From assembly GCA_016178705.1 (NCBI GenBank), contig JACOST010000031.1, positions 1-64,000 on the forward strand: DNA of 64,000 bases, in the 5' to 3' direction. Under the pieces are notes generated by a model that was given only the letters and a program-made list of their open reading frames with translations, was not told the DNA's origin and made no database searches. This stretch comes from Deltaproteobacteria bacterium. GTDB lineage: Bacteria; Desulfobacterota; Binatia; HRBIN30; JACQVA1. Position 1 is the stretch's first letter. Every line of letters starts with the position of its first letter. Shown piece after piece: positions 24,912-33,733 of this stretch. Position numbers and translations under genes: made by a program.

Positions 24912-26546
24912 TCAGTCGCGGGAGGGCGCTTCGGGCAGGTAGCGCAGCAAGACGAATTGCTCGCAGCAGCCAGTATCCTGAAACGCCGGACTACGGCGTA
25001 AGCGTAAGATCAACTCGTCAGGATCGCCGGCCTGTGGCCAGGGCTGATTGCGTGCGATCGCCACGGCATCAATGTGGTACTCGTCAAGGATGCGGCGCAA
25101 CTCCGCGATCGGGGTGCGCCCTCGGAACACTCGTCGCGCCGCCTGCTCGCGCGTGTTGTGGTCTTCATAGGCGGAGCCGTGGCCTGCCGGCATGGTGAGA
25201 ACGGAACAACCCAAGTAGTATGGCAAAGCATACGAGGTCCACGGATCGGACAACACCATCTGCGGGACCGGGCCGAGCTGGGCGATTTTGTCGGCGAGAT
25301 TCCAGTCGCCCAGCGGGCCCTGAGTGAAATACACCCAGCTCTCACCTCCCAGTCGCGAGCGCACGCTGTCGGCCGCCGACCAGGCGACAAAAGCCGTCAG
25401 CAGCACTGCGACCGTCATCGCCGCGATGCGCATCGGACGCGCCGGCATAGACGCAAGAAGAGCGTCGAAGCTGCCGACAATGCCGGTGCCGACGAGCAGC
25501 GACAGCGGAATCACTTGAACCACGCGTTCCGCCCACACGCCAGCAACTCCGACCAGCAGCCCGTAGAGTGGCGTGAACAGCAGCACGCAAGCGCTGCCGG
25601 TCGTGACCATGATGTAGCGGTCGGCGGTGGTGGCACGGCGTGCACGCAACCGCCACAACGTGAGGCCAAGACCGAGAGCAACCGGAAGCCATAGCCGCCC
25701 GGGGAGCGCGCTGAGAATAGCGGTCGGCTGATGGAAGCGGAGTGATAGCGGCCCCACGGGTAACGTCCATACGTCGGAGATTGTCGTGAACACCTTGGCA
25801 GTCGTCGCCGCCCGATGCAGCCAGCCGATGCCGGCGTTGACGATCCAGGGCGCGGCGAGGACTAGCCCGAGTCCGGCGGCAATCCCGAGTTCGCGCGATG
25901 GACGTCGTCGGGGCCAGTTCAAACTGACTTCCAACGCGGCGAGGCTGAGCAAGCCGAAGGCGCCGACGAACAGATGCGTGGTAAGACTGACCCCGAGGGC
26001 GACGCCGGCTGCGACCAGCCACGGCCACTCCCGGGTCCGTCGCCCGCGCAAGTAGCAATACAGCGCGGCCGCGAGCGGCGCGACCGCCAACGTCCGCGGC
26101 AGCGGCATCACCCACCAGATGGGATCGGGCACCGCAACCACGAGTTCGGTTGCCGCACCAATGACCGCGATGCGCTCGTCGCCGGTGAGGGCGCGTAGCC
26201 ACACAAACATCGCGACCATGGTTGTCACGACGACGAGCGGAGGCAGCGTGAGCCACATCATATGCGGCGGTTGGCCCGTCAGCTCGCAGATGGCGGCGAG
26301 CACGAGGTGCGCGAGCGAGTAGTAAGGCGGCGTGCGCGGGCCGCCGTAGAAGGCGTCGCCGGGAAACCAGCCAAGACTGATCGTGTAGCGGATGTAGGTG
26401 AGATGGACCCAGGTGTCGGCCCACGGATTGAGGAGGAGGTAGCGGTTGCTGTAGGTCGCGCATGCGTAGGCGGCCATCAGTGCGAGCAGCGCCGTCCGCC
26501 ACGCTGCCCGCGACCAAACTGGCCCGCTTGTCTCAGTGTCGACCAC
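24912..26546 (-). CDS. GT-C-like polytopic membrane protein, copy 2 of 3
   Basis: A 544-residue paralogue of its neighbours. It has PWADTWVHLTYIRYT (Asp44) in the first loop, GDAFYGGPRTPPYYSLAHL, the block WTSYALPYYLGCSV followed by HGSAYEDHNTREQAARR, and DTGCCEQFVLLRYLPE at the end. It starts with GTG at 26546, in a context shared with copy 3 (VDTxT). It is far closer to copy 3 than to copy 1, both in protein and in DNA, indicating a more recent duplication. About ten membrane helices are visible. The acceptor and sugar cannot be deduced. Confidence 0.8.
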   Translation of the reverse strand: MVDTETSGPVWSRAAWRTALLALMAAYACATYSNRYLLLNPWADTWVHLTYIRYTISLGWFPGDAFYGGPRTPPYYSLAHLVLAAICELTGQPPHMMWLTLPPLVVVTTMVAMFVWLRALTGDERIAVIGAATELVVAVPDPIWWVMPLPRTLAVAPLAAALYCYLRGRRTREWPWLVAAGVALGVSLTTHLFVGAFGLLSLAALEVSLNWPRRRPSRELGIAAGLGLVLAAPWIVNAGIGWLHRAATTAKVFTTISDVWTLPVGPLSLRFHQPTAILSALPGRLWLPVALGLGLTLWRLRARRATTADRYIMVTTGSACVLLFTPLYGLLVGVAGVWAERVVQVIPLSLLVGTGIVGSFDALLASMPARPMRIAAMTVAVLLTAFVAWSAADSVRSRLGGESWVYFTQGPLGDWNLADKIAQLGPVPQMVLSDPWTSYALPYYLGCSVLTMPAGHGSAYEDHNTREQAARRVFRGRTPIAELRRILDEYHIDAVAIARNQPWPQAGDPDELILRLRRSPAFQDTGCCEQFVLLRYLPEAPSRD

Positions 26547-26650
26547 GAACGCCTAGCACCTCGCCGCGCTTCAGTAGCACAGCCACGCGACCGATGAACA
26601 CACGCGGTGAACCGTGTTGCTAATCTGGTCGGAACTAGGTTGCCGGCTAG

Positions 26651-28279
26651 CTAGGACTCACCCTGCGGCAGATAGCGCAGCAGGACAAATTGATCACAGC
26701 AGCCGGTGTCTAGAAATGCCGGATGGCGGCGCAGACGCACGAGTAGGTCGTCAGCGTCGCCCGCCTGCGGCCACGGCTGATTGCGTGCGATGGCCAGCGC
26801 GTCGATCTGGTATTCGTCGAGCGTGCGGCGCACCTCCGCGATCGGAGTGCGAGGCCGGAACACACGGCCCGCCGCCTGCTCGCGCGTGAGGTGGTCTTCG
26901 TAGGCGGAGCCGTGCATCGCCGGCATGACGAGAACAGAGCAGCCCACGTAGTACGGCAAGAGATACGAGGTCCACGGATCGGACAGCACGACCCGTGGCA
27001 CCGGACCAGTCTGGGCAATCTTGTCGACCAGGTTCCAGTCACCCAACGGGCCCTGCGTGAAATACCCCCAACCTGTGCCGCCCACCCCCGCGCGTATGTT
27101 GCCGGTGACGGACCACACGACGAAGGCCACCAATAGCACCCCCACGGTCGTTGCTACGATTCGCAGGCGACCAAGCCGCGTGGATGAGCGCAAGCGATCG
27201 AACCCGCCCACGATCCCGATGCCAGCGAGAAGCGAGAGCGGGACCACCTGGACGACGCGCGCGGTCCACACTCCCGCGATCGCGAGCAACAGTCCGTAGA
27301 ATGGCGTGAACAATATGATGAGCGCGCCCGCGGTCGCGATCAGAACATATCGGTCGACGACGCGGGCTCGTCCTTCATGGCACCGCCACAACGTCAGGCC
27401 GACACCGAGCGCCACCGGAAGCCAGACCGCGCTGGGCAACACATTGAGGACTGCGAGCGGATGATGCAGGCGCAGAGACATCGGCCCAAGCGGCAAGGTC
27501 AAGACTTCGGGCGTTATGGTGAACACCTTGGCCGAGGTTGGGGCCCGGTGCAGCCAACCGATCGCGACATTGGCGATCCAGGGCGTGGCGAGGGTCAGGC
27601 CAAGTGTGGCGACGATTGCGAGTTCACGTGATGGTCTTCGGCGCGGCCAGTTCAAACTCAGGTCGAGCGCGCCGAGGCTGAGCAGCCCGGCGCCGCCGAC
27701 GAATAGATGCGTCGCCAGACTCACGCCAAGCGCGATCCCGGCGGCGATGAGCCACGGCCACTCCCGAGCGCGACATCCGCGCAGATAGCAATACAGCCCG
27801 AGTGCCAACGGCGCGACCGCCAACGTGCGTGGCAGCGGCATCGCCGTCCAGGTTTGATCGGGCACCGAAACCAGCATCTCGGTGGCCGCGCCAATGACCG
27901 CGATGCGATCGTCGCCGGTGAGCGCGCGCAGCCACACGAAGATCGCCGCCATGGTCGTCACCGCGATCACCGGCGGTAAGGCGAGCCACACCACGTGCGG
28001 CGGCTGGCCGGTGAGCGCGCAGACACCGGCGAGCACGATGTCGGCGAGGCAGTAGTAGGGCGGTGTGTGCGGGCCGCCGTAGAAGGCATCACCCGGAAAC
28101 CAGCCGTGCGCGATCGTGGCGCGGATGTAGGTGAGATGCACCCAGTTGTCGCCCCATGGATTGAGGAGGATGTAGCGGCGCTGGTAGCTGGCCCAGGCAA
28201 AGGCCACCATCAGGGCGAGAGGCACCGTCAGCCATGTTGCGCGCAGCCAAAGCGGCTCTCTCGTCTTGGTGTCGACCAC
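26651..28279 (-). CDS. GT-C-like polytopic membrane protein, copy 3 of 3
   Basis: A 542-residue close relative of copy 2. The loop motif is PWGDNWVHLTYIRAT, with Asn replacing Thr after Asp44, then GDAFYGGPHTPPYYCLADI. The shared C-terminal block is WTSYLLPYYVGCSVLVMPA and the end DTGCCDQFVLLRYLPQ. Start GTG at 28279. The DNA of copies 2 and 3 stays alignable for long runs, so gene conversion or recent tandem duplication is likely. It is the promoter-proximal member of the minus-strand run. Confidence 0.8.
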   Translation of the reverse strand: MVDTKTREPLWLRATWLTVPLALMVAFAWASYQRRYILLNPWGDNWVHLTYIRATIAHGWFPGDAFYGGPHTPPYYCLADIVLAGVCALTGQPPHVVWLALPPVIAVTTMAAIFVWLRALTGDDRIAVIGAATEMLVSVPDQTWTAMPLPRTLAVAPLALGLYCYLRGCRAREWPWLIAAGIALGVSLATHLFVGGAGLLSLGALDLSLNWPRRRPSRELAIVATLGLTLATPWIANVAIGWLHRAPTSAKVFTITPEVLTLPLGPMSLRLHHPLAVLNVLPSAVWLPVALGVGLTLWRCHEGRARVVDRYVLIATAGALIILFTPFYGLLLAIAGVWTARVVQVVPLSLLAGIGIVGGFDRLRSSTRLGRLRIVATTVGVLLVAFVVWSVTGNIRAGVGGTGWGYFTQGPLGDWNLVDKIAQTGPVPRVVLSDPWTSYLLPYYVGCSVLVMPAMHGSAYEDHLTREQAAGRVFRPRTPIAEVRRTLDEYQIDALAIARNQPWPQAGDADDLLVRLRRHPAFLDTGCCDQFVLLRYLPQGES

Positions 28280-28388
28280 GAACGCGCCGTCCCTCGCCGG
28301 ACTTCAGTAGCACAATGCCGCGTCGTGCAAACACCGGAGGGGGTGAGAACGTTGACAAGCCGCGCCGCCTCGCGGAGAGTGCGGCCCC

Positions 28389-29006
28389 GTGGACCTCGAG
28401 CAGCAGCCCTCCCGTGCGTTCGCACCGCCAGCGCGGCGGTCGTTCTGGACGCTGGTTCGCGAGTTCGTCAGGTGGTTCTCCATCCGGCAACTGGTGGTGA
28501 TCGAGTTGGAAGACTGGCTCGGCAGCCTGTCTCGCATCGTTCCCGGCGCGCTCGGGGTGCTGGTCCGCTACGTCGTCTACAAGGTGCTCTGTGCCAAGGT
28601 GGAGGGCTTTTGCGTCATTTACACCGGCGCGTGGCTGACGCACACGTACGGCGTTCGGCTGGGGCGCAACTTCCACATGGACGCCAATGCGTATCTCAAT
28701 GGACGCGGTGGCGTGACGATCGGAGAGAATGTGATTCTAGGCGTGGGCGCGCTCGTCTTCAGTGCCGAGCGAAACTGGGACGATCCGAATGTGCCGATGA
28801 TCTTCCAGGGGCAGCGGGCCGGACCGGTCACGATTGGTGACGACGTGTGGCTCGGAGCCCATTCGGTGGTCACACCGGGCGTACGGATCGCGACCGGCAC
28901 GGTGGTTGGGGCGAATGCCGTGGTCACGCACGACACCGAACCGTACTCGATCGTCGCCGGCGTTCCAGCGCGCAAGATCGGCGAGCGAGCGCGACCGACC
29001 GCGTGA
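28389..29006 (+). CDS. Left-handed beta-helix (hexapeptide) acyltransferase
   Basis: A 205-residue protein with an N-terminal amphipathic region and imperfect hexapeptide turns from about residue 85: VRLGRNFHMDANAYLNG, VTIGENVILGVGALVF, VTIGDDVWLGAHSVVT, VRIATGTVVGANAVVT and the closing SIVAGVPARKIG. This matches WbbJ/CysE-like O-acetyltransferases that decorate polysaccharides with acetyl groups from acetyl-CoA. It begins with GTG at 28389 and points opposite to the flanking glycan genes. Confidence 0.88.
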   Translation: MDLEQQPSRAFAPPARRSFWTLVREFVRWFSIRQLVVIELEDWLGSLSRIVPGALGVLVRYVVYKVLCAKVEGFCVIYTGAWLTHTYGVRLGRNFHMDANAYLNGRGGVTIGENVILGVGALVFSAERNWDDPNVPMIFQGQRAGPVTIGDDVWLGAHSVVTPGVRIATGTVVGANAVVTHDTEPYSIVAGVPARKIGERARPTA

Positions 29007-29024
29007 TGGCGGCGGGTCGTGCAC

Positions 29025-29669
29025 TCATTTTTCAAGAATCAACAATTGCGAGATCGCGATCAGCGGAACGCGAAAGGGCGCGCGCGCCAACCAGCGCGCC
29101 ACGGGTAGCGGTGTGATGTTCGGGAAGAGCAGGCCGCAGCGGATGTGCTGCGTGATGCGCCCGCCCGTCGGCTCGACGAGTCGGCGCAGGTAGCGCGGCG
29201 AGAAGCGCAGGCAGCGACGTTCGTTCTTGCGGGTAAGCCCAAGCCAGATGTGGCCGGGATTGACGCGGTTGGGCTCGAAGATGATCACGCGCCGCCGCGC
29301 CACCCGCAGCATCTCGCGTATCGCGGTGGTCGGCTCGTCGAGGTGATGGAGCAGCTCCCAACAGGAGACGGCGTCAAACTGACTATCGCTGAACGGCAGC
29401 GCATACGCGGAACAGACCAACCGATCACGCACCGGGTTACTGACGAGCATCCCCGGGGCGTAGTCGCAGGCGGCGACGCGAATCGCTGCGGGATAGTAGG
29501 AACTCGAAAAGCCGCTGCCGGCCCCGACATCGAGCAGCGACCGCACGTCGCCGAGCAGTCCGCGAGCGCTCAAGTAGGCCGTACGCTGGCGGGCGAACAA
29601 CTCGACCACCGGATGCGTGGGCGGGCGGTAGATCCCGCCGGCATCCCAAAAGTCGTGCTCGTCGGTCAT
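29025..29669 (-). CDS. Class I SAM-dependent methyltransferase
   Basis: A 214-residue Rossmann-fold methyltransferase. Motif I is LLDVGAGSGFSSS, motif II sits in RVAACDYAPGML, and the region FSDSQFDAVSCWELLHHLDEP is typical of Methyltransf_11. The ATG at 29669 overlaps the stop of the next upstream gene (ATGA), so the long in-frame extension to 30074 is not used. Its target is probably a sugar or lipid in glycan assembly, judging from neighbours. Confidence 0.85.
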   Translation of the reverse strand: MTDEHDFWDAGGIYRPPTHPVVELFARQRTAYLSARGLLGDVRSLLDVGAGSGFSSSYYPAAIRVAACDYAPGMLVSNPVRDRLVCSAYALPFSDSQFDAVSCWELLHHLDEPTTAIREMLRVARRRVIIFEPNRVNPGHIWLGLTRKNERRCLRFSPRYLRRLVEPTGGRITQHIRCGLLFPNITPLPVARWLARAPFRVPLIAISQLLILEK

Positions 29670-30529
29670 GTTGGCGCCTTCACCGCTTCCACCGTGATGA
29701 TGTCGAACAAGTTCACGTACAGCGTGAGCCGATTGAGCCACGGATGCCGCAACAGCGAATCCACTCGTCGCGTACTGACGCCGAGCGACTTTGCCAGACG
29801 CTCGAGCAGATAGGCCACGCTGTAGTACGCCCCGCCATGAGTGACGTTGCGGCGCTGCAAGCCGGCCCCGGCGAGCAACGGATCGAGGGTGGCGAGCGAG
29901 AAAAACGTCCGATGCTCCGGCAGCGTATACAGGTGCCAGTGGCGGCCGCTCAGGCGCGCACACCAACTGGCGATGTCGCCGGTGCTGAGTGTCAACACCC
30001 CGCCGGCGCGCAGCACCCGACTCACCTCCTGCAGCGCCGCGCGCGGCGCCGCGAGGTGCTCGACCGTGTCCCACATCGTGACGACATCGAAGCTGGCATC
30101 GGCGAAGGGCAGGGCGGTCGCATCATTCACCGTCACGTCGAGCCCGCGCGCTCGCGCCGTGGCGCAGCCGGCGGCGGATACATCGCTGCCGCAGACGCGG
30201 AACCGGCTACGCGCGGCGTCGGCGAACACACCCGGACCGCAGCCGAGGTCGAGCAATCGCCCGCCGCGGGGTAGTCGACGCAGTCGGCCCTCGGCGGTGA
30301 CGCGCAAGGCGCGTTCGAGGCCCGCATAGTTGGTGTAGCCGGCGGCGTTGTGGCCGGCGAAATAGTCCGCACCGTAAAATGTTTGTGCCTGACGCGTCGG
30401 CCAATCGCCGGCCGCAAAGGCGAGGCCGCAGGCGGCGCAACGACAGACGACGTGCCCCGACTTGCGGAACCACGCACGCGAGTCGCGGCCGCCGCACAAC
30501 GGACACGCAGCGTCAGTCACGGGCAACAT
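29666..30529 (-). CDS. Zinc-ribbon SAM-dependent methyltransferase
   Basis: A 287-residue protein with an N-terminal Cys4 site (CPLCGG and CRCAACGL) as in sugar C-methyltransferase-like enzymes, then a Rossmann core with LLDLGCGPGVFADAA (motif I), VCGSDVSAAG (motif II) and FADASFDVVTMWDTVEHL. The last 60 residues are helical and hydrophobic (SVAYLLERLAKSLGV), suggesting membrane contact. The ATG at 30529 overlaps the end of the GT2 gene by 17 bases. It probably acts in the same glycan pathway. Confidence 0.86.
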   Translation of the reverse strand: MLPVTDAACPLCGGRDSRAWFRKSGHVVCRCAACGLAFAAGDWPTRQAQTFYGADYFAGHNAAGYTNYAGLERALRVTAEGRLRRLPRGGRLLDLGCGPGVFADAARSRFRVCGSDVSAAGCATARARGLDVTVNDATALPFADASFDVVTMWDTVEHLAAPRAALQEVSRVLRAGGVLTLSTGDIASWCARLSGRHWHLYTLPEHRTFFSLATLDPLLAGAGLQRRNVTHGGAYYSVAYLLERLAKSLGVSTRRVDSLLRHPWLNRLTLYVNLFDIITVEAVKAPT

Positions 30530-31247
30530 CGCCGGTGTCGGACCGGCGCCACAGCAGGAGCCGCAAGCGCACAATGTCGATGACCGCGCGCGGGATGCGG
30601 CGCAGAATGCCCCAGGGCGGGCGCCGGGTTTCGCTGACCTCCACCGGTAACTCGACGATCCGGAGTCCGGCGCGCTGGCCGCGAATGATCAACTCGGTGT
30701 CGAAGAGATGGTGATCGAAGCACACCGCTTGCAACAGTTGGTCGAGCGTGGCCGTGTGCCGCCAGACCTTGATGCCGTGGGTATCGCTGACCCGCAGCCC
30801 GAACACCAGGCGGAGGACGAAACTGAAGACCCGTGACACCAGCCGTCGCACCAGGCTGCGGCGATCCGAAGACAGCCGCAGGTTCTTCGAGCCGATGACG
30901 ATGTCGAAACGGTGCTGCACCAGCGCGTAGCCGTCGAGCAGAAACGGTACGTCCCAATAGTCGAGATCGAAATTCACGATCACGCGTCCGCGGGCCGCCG
31001 CCATCCCGGCCCGCAGCGCGTGGCCATAGTTTGGCTCCGGTTGTTCGATGACGCGGACCGCGGACGCCTCGCGAGCCAATTGCCGGCCGACCGCCGCCGT
31101 GCCATCGGTGCTTCCGTTCTCCACCAGGATCAATTCCGTGGAGTAGCCCAAGGGTTGCAACTGCGCCAGTAAGTCGGTGACCGCGCGGCGCAGCAATGGC
31201 GCTTCATTGTGAATCGGGATCACCACCGATAGCTCGAAGTCGTGCAT
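30513..31247 (-). CDS. Family 2 glycosyltransferase
   Basis: A 244-residue GT-A enzyme: ELSVVIPIHNEAPLL at the start, LILVENGSTDGT, RVIVNFDLDYWD holding the DxD-like metal site, and SDTHGIKVWRH in the acceptor region, followed by VELPVEVSETRRPPWG as in dolichol-phosphate mannosyltransferase-like proteins. The ATG at 31247 has an AGGAGAG site a few bases upstream; a longer in-frame start at 31430 would cover the promoter region of the divergent lipoprotein gene. It heads an overlapping three-gene unit with the two methyltransferases. Confidence 0.9.
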   Translation of the reverse strand: MHDFELSVVIPIHNEAPLLRRAVTDLLAQLQPLGYSTELILVENGSTDGTAAVGRQLAREASAVRVIEQPEPNYGHALRAGMAAARGRVIVNFDLDYWDVPFLLDGYALVQHRFDIVIGSKNLRLSSDRRSLVRRLVSRVFSFVLRLVFGLRVSDTHGIKVWRHTATLDQLLQAVCFDHHLFDTELIIRGQRAGLRIVELPVEVSETRRPPWGILRRIPRAVIDIVRLRLLLWRRSDTGDVARD

Positions 31248-31348
31248 GGGGACGATCTCTCCTAACAAACCGAAGAACGGACTGTCTATCGTCTGTTGCA
31301 CCGACGCGGTCGGGTCGGCACGCACAACCGTGGGCAACGGGTTTTTTC

Positions 31349-31378
31349 TTGACATTGCTTTCGCGTTCCGGGTAAGAG
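31349..31378 (+). promoter_or_regulatory. Promoter-like TTGACA element upstream of the lipoprotein gene
   Basis: A consensus -35 TTGACA at 31349-31354 follows a T-run (GTTTTTTC). The best -10 candidate, TAAGAG at 31373-31378, is poor (18-base spacer). The gene start is at 31470. The same TTGACA core recurs before three other surface-protein genes. Confidence 0.4.
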
Positions 31379-31469
31379 TCGGTCCGCTCGACGACTTGGT
31401 GGCGCGAATGCGCAACGGCGAGAGTCGCACTCAACTGGACGCAACAGTCAGAGCTAAAGGAGAGAGGGC

Positions 31470-32945
31470 ATGAAGACTCGGCATCAGATGCTAGGCGTGC
31501 TCATCGCAGCAGCGGGAATGATGATCCTGTCGGCTTGCGGGAGTGACAACGACAACGAGGGAACCTCCGTAGTTCCACCGACGGACACGCCCGTACCGAC
31601 GTTCACCACCAAGCCGACTCCGACGCGGACGAACACGACTGCGATTGTGCAGCACACGCCGACTCCGACGAACACCCTAGTGCCGACGGCGACGAACACG
31701 ACGGGCGGACCATCGAATACCCCGGTCAACACGCCGACGGTCACGAATACCCCAACACCAACGGCGAGCAATACGCCGGTGACGCCGCATGAAGGTACGC
31801 CTACTTGCGGCGACGGTGTAACTGACGCGCCCGAAGAGTGTGACGACGGCGGCACGTGCACCGCCGGCGAAAACGTCGGCGCGGCATGTACGACTGTCGA
31901 CGTGACAACTACCTGCGGTGCGGGCGGAGTGTGCGAACCGACCGGCGGCGACGGCTGCGCGGCCAACTGCACCATTGAAGGCGCGCCGGTTACGGTCACG
32001 TTCGATCCGGCCAAGACGCGCGCGACCCTGCAGACGACCGCATTTGCCCTTCCCCTATCGTTGAAGGGGAGCCAGGCGAGCGTTGCCGGCAAGCCGGATG
32101 CGGACGGCATTATCCCCGTTACGGTGAAAGCCGCCGATGTGAAGTTCGATCCGGTCAAGGTGACCGGGCTGGTCTGCGCCTGCGTGCGCGGTAAGCCAGT
32201 GCCCGCGTTTGGCGCCGGCAACTCCGGCAAGGGCGTCATCGGGTGCGGCTCCCAGGGTCTCACCAACGTCGACATCCTCTACGTGCTCGACCACGGGGTT
32301 GGGTTGGTTGGTACGGACGGATTCACTGAGCAAGACTGCGCCGACATCGGTGGCAGGGTGGAGGATGGTAGCGCGGCGCATCCACATGAAGGGCTGTGCA
32401 ATGCCCCACCGGTGATCACGTATGACGGGAGCGGTCCGGCAGGGTCTGCGTTGATCACTACCAACACCGCAATCGGTACGATCAGCGACATGGGCACCTG
32501 CGCTAACGAGACGAAGACCAAGGTTTGTTCCGGTGGAACGAATCCGGGTACCGCTTGCACCACCAACGCCGGGGCTTGTGCCGGCGGCACGTGTATTCCC
32601 GCCAAGGGTCCCAACGGCATACCGTGCGACAGCGACGATCCGGTCGAAACCCAGGGCACCGCGCAGACGTTGACCACGACTACCGGCAGCGCAACCGGTA
32701 ACGTCCTGCACGCCGGTGGCCTCACCACCGATGGTGCCATCTCGGATGACGCGATCGACGCGGATCATCTATGTGGCAACGATGAACCGGATCACTGTGT
32801 GGTCACCAAGATTGGGAATCCGTACAACTGCGCTGCGCTGGCTACTGGCGTCACCACCGGCGCGGCCAACGTCAGCGCGTTCGCAGCGTTGGATGCGGCT
32901 ATGATCGGCGATGACGTCGTGAGCAGCATCTTCACGGCGAAGTAG
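31470..32945 (+). CDS. Lipoprotein with Thr-Pro linker and Myxococcus-type Cys-rich repeat
   Basis: A 491-residue surface lipoprotein: lipobox ILSAC with Cys23. Residues about 34-110 are a Thr/Pro/Asn linker with repeated TPTPT and TNTP units. At 113 begins [16 protein letters not shown], the start of the DUF4215/Myxococcus cysteine-rich repeat, closing with GGDGCAANC. The rest is a beta-rich module with CACVRGKPVPAFG near residue 230 and the end VVSSIFTAK; similar modules end the proteins at 35821 and, more distantly, 38812. A ribosome binding site (AAAGGAGAGAGG) precedes the ATG at 31470. Function is unknown; a cell-surface structural or binding role is likely. Confidence 0.8.
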   Translation: MKTRHQMLGVLIAAAGMMILSACGSDNDNEGTSVVPPTDTPVPTFTTKPTPTRTNTTAIVQHTPTPTNTLVPTATNTTGGPSNTPVNTPTVTNTPTPTASNTPVTPHEGTPTCGDGVTDAPEECDDGGTCTAGENVGAACTTVDVTTTCGAGGVCEPTGGDGCAANCTIEGAPVTVTFDPAKTRATLQTTAFALPLSLKGSQASVAGKPDADGIIPVTVKAADVKFDPVKVTGLVCACVRGKPVPAFGAGNSGKGVIGCGSQGLTNVDILYVLDHGVGLVGTDGFTEQDCADIGGRVEDGSAAHPHEGLCNAPPVITYDGSGPAGSALITTNTAIGTISDMGTCANETKTKVCSGGTNPGTACTTNAGACAGGTCIPAKGPNGIPCDSDDPVETQGTAQTLTTTTGSATGNVLHAGGLTTDGAISDDAIDADHLCGNDEPDHCVVTKIGNPYNCAALATGVTTGAANVSAFAALDAAMIGDDVVSSIFTAK

Positions 32946-32984
32946 GACGAGCGCCCGCGACGGCGGGTCCAGCGCGAAATCCGC

Positions 32985-33014
32985 AAGGGCGATGTCGGGT
33001 ACGGCATCGCCCTT
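32985..33014 (+). terminator. Stem-loop after the lipoprotein gene
   Basis: A perfect ten-base stem (aagggcgatg with catcgccctt) encloses a ten-base loop, 40 bases past the stop. The 3' arm ends in TT only, so termination may be partial. Confidence 0.5.
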
Positions 33015-33050
33015 GCCACATCCGGTCCATCGTAGGAGTGCAAACGAGTT

Positions 33051-33605
33051 ATGGCGTGGAAGCGATGTTTGGTGGCTGCCGCGACGATCGCGATAGCGAC
33101 GGCCGCGCCCGCGCTGGCCTACAAGGGCGAGCGGCGCGGCTTCGACCGGTTAACCTTCGATCAATCGATCGCACAGGTGCAGAAGGTCTACCCCCACATG
33201 CGCAAGCTCACCACCGAGGAACTCGGCGCCGCGGTGGCACTGAGTCCGTTCATCCAACGCTATCATCAGACCGAGGTGAAGCTCCGCGGTCTGTCCTACC
33301 CGGTAGCCTTGGAGCTGCGCTTTTGGAAAGAAAAATTGTGGGTCATCATCGTCTACATCGGCGGCAATAGCGCGGACCAGGTTCAGCGCTGGCTCGAGCA
33401 GCGCTATGGAAAACCCACTACGACCGCCCCGGATCCCGTCTGGGTTGGCAAGCAAACTCAGATCGTCGCAACCCTGAAGGAGAGTTGGATCGGGATCAAC
33501 GACAACGTGCTGAGTACCGAGGCGCAGACCGTGTTTATGGAAGGGATGCGCAAAGCGATGGAACGTCAGCACCCCGCACCCCCGGCGCCACCGGCCGCAA
33601 AGTGA
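33051..33605 (+). CDS. Exported protein of unknown function
   Basis: A 184-residue protein with a signal peptide (VAAATIAIATAAPALA). The mature part begins YKGERRGFDRLTFDQSI, resembling small periplasmic proteins that gauge a partner by an N-terminal helix followed by four strands (VALELRFWKEKLWVIIVYIGG). The C-terminus is Pro/Ala-rich. No family was recognised. An ATG at 33051 follows GTAGGAG. It sits among the surface-protein genes but lacks their linkers and cysteines. Confidence 0.65.
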   Translation: MAWKRCLVAAATIAIATAAPALAYKGERRGFDRLTFDQSIAQVQKVYPHMRKLTTEELGAAVALSPFIQRYHQTEVKLRGLSYPVALELRFWKEKLWVIIVYIGGNSADQVQRWLEQRYGKPTTTAPDPVWVGKQTQIVATLKESWIGINDNVLSTEAQTVFMEGMRKAMERQHPAPPAPPAAK

Positions 33606-33733
33606 AGGGTCATAGATAAAACGGCTCATCGCCGCAGTTTCTTGTTGACTATGCTCGATCACAAATGGTAGCCACGAGTCCTTCGCTATGCTGACATGGT
33701 CGGGTGCATGATGACGCTTGGGGAGGCCACGCC

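Noticed and set aside
29670-30074. N-terminal extension of the methyltransferase gene
   Set aside because: It overlaps the upstream methyltransferase gene. The ATG at 29669 in the ATGA overlap begins the conserved region.
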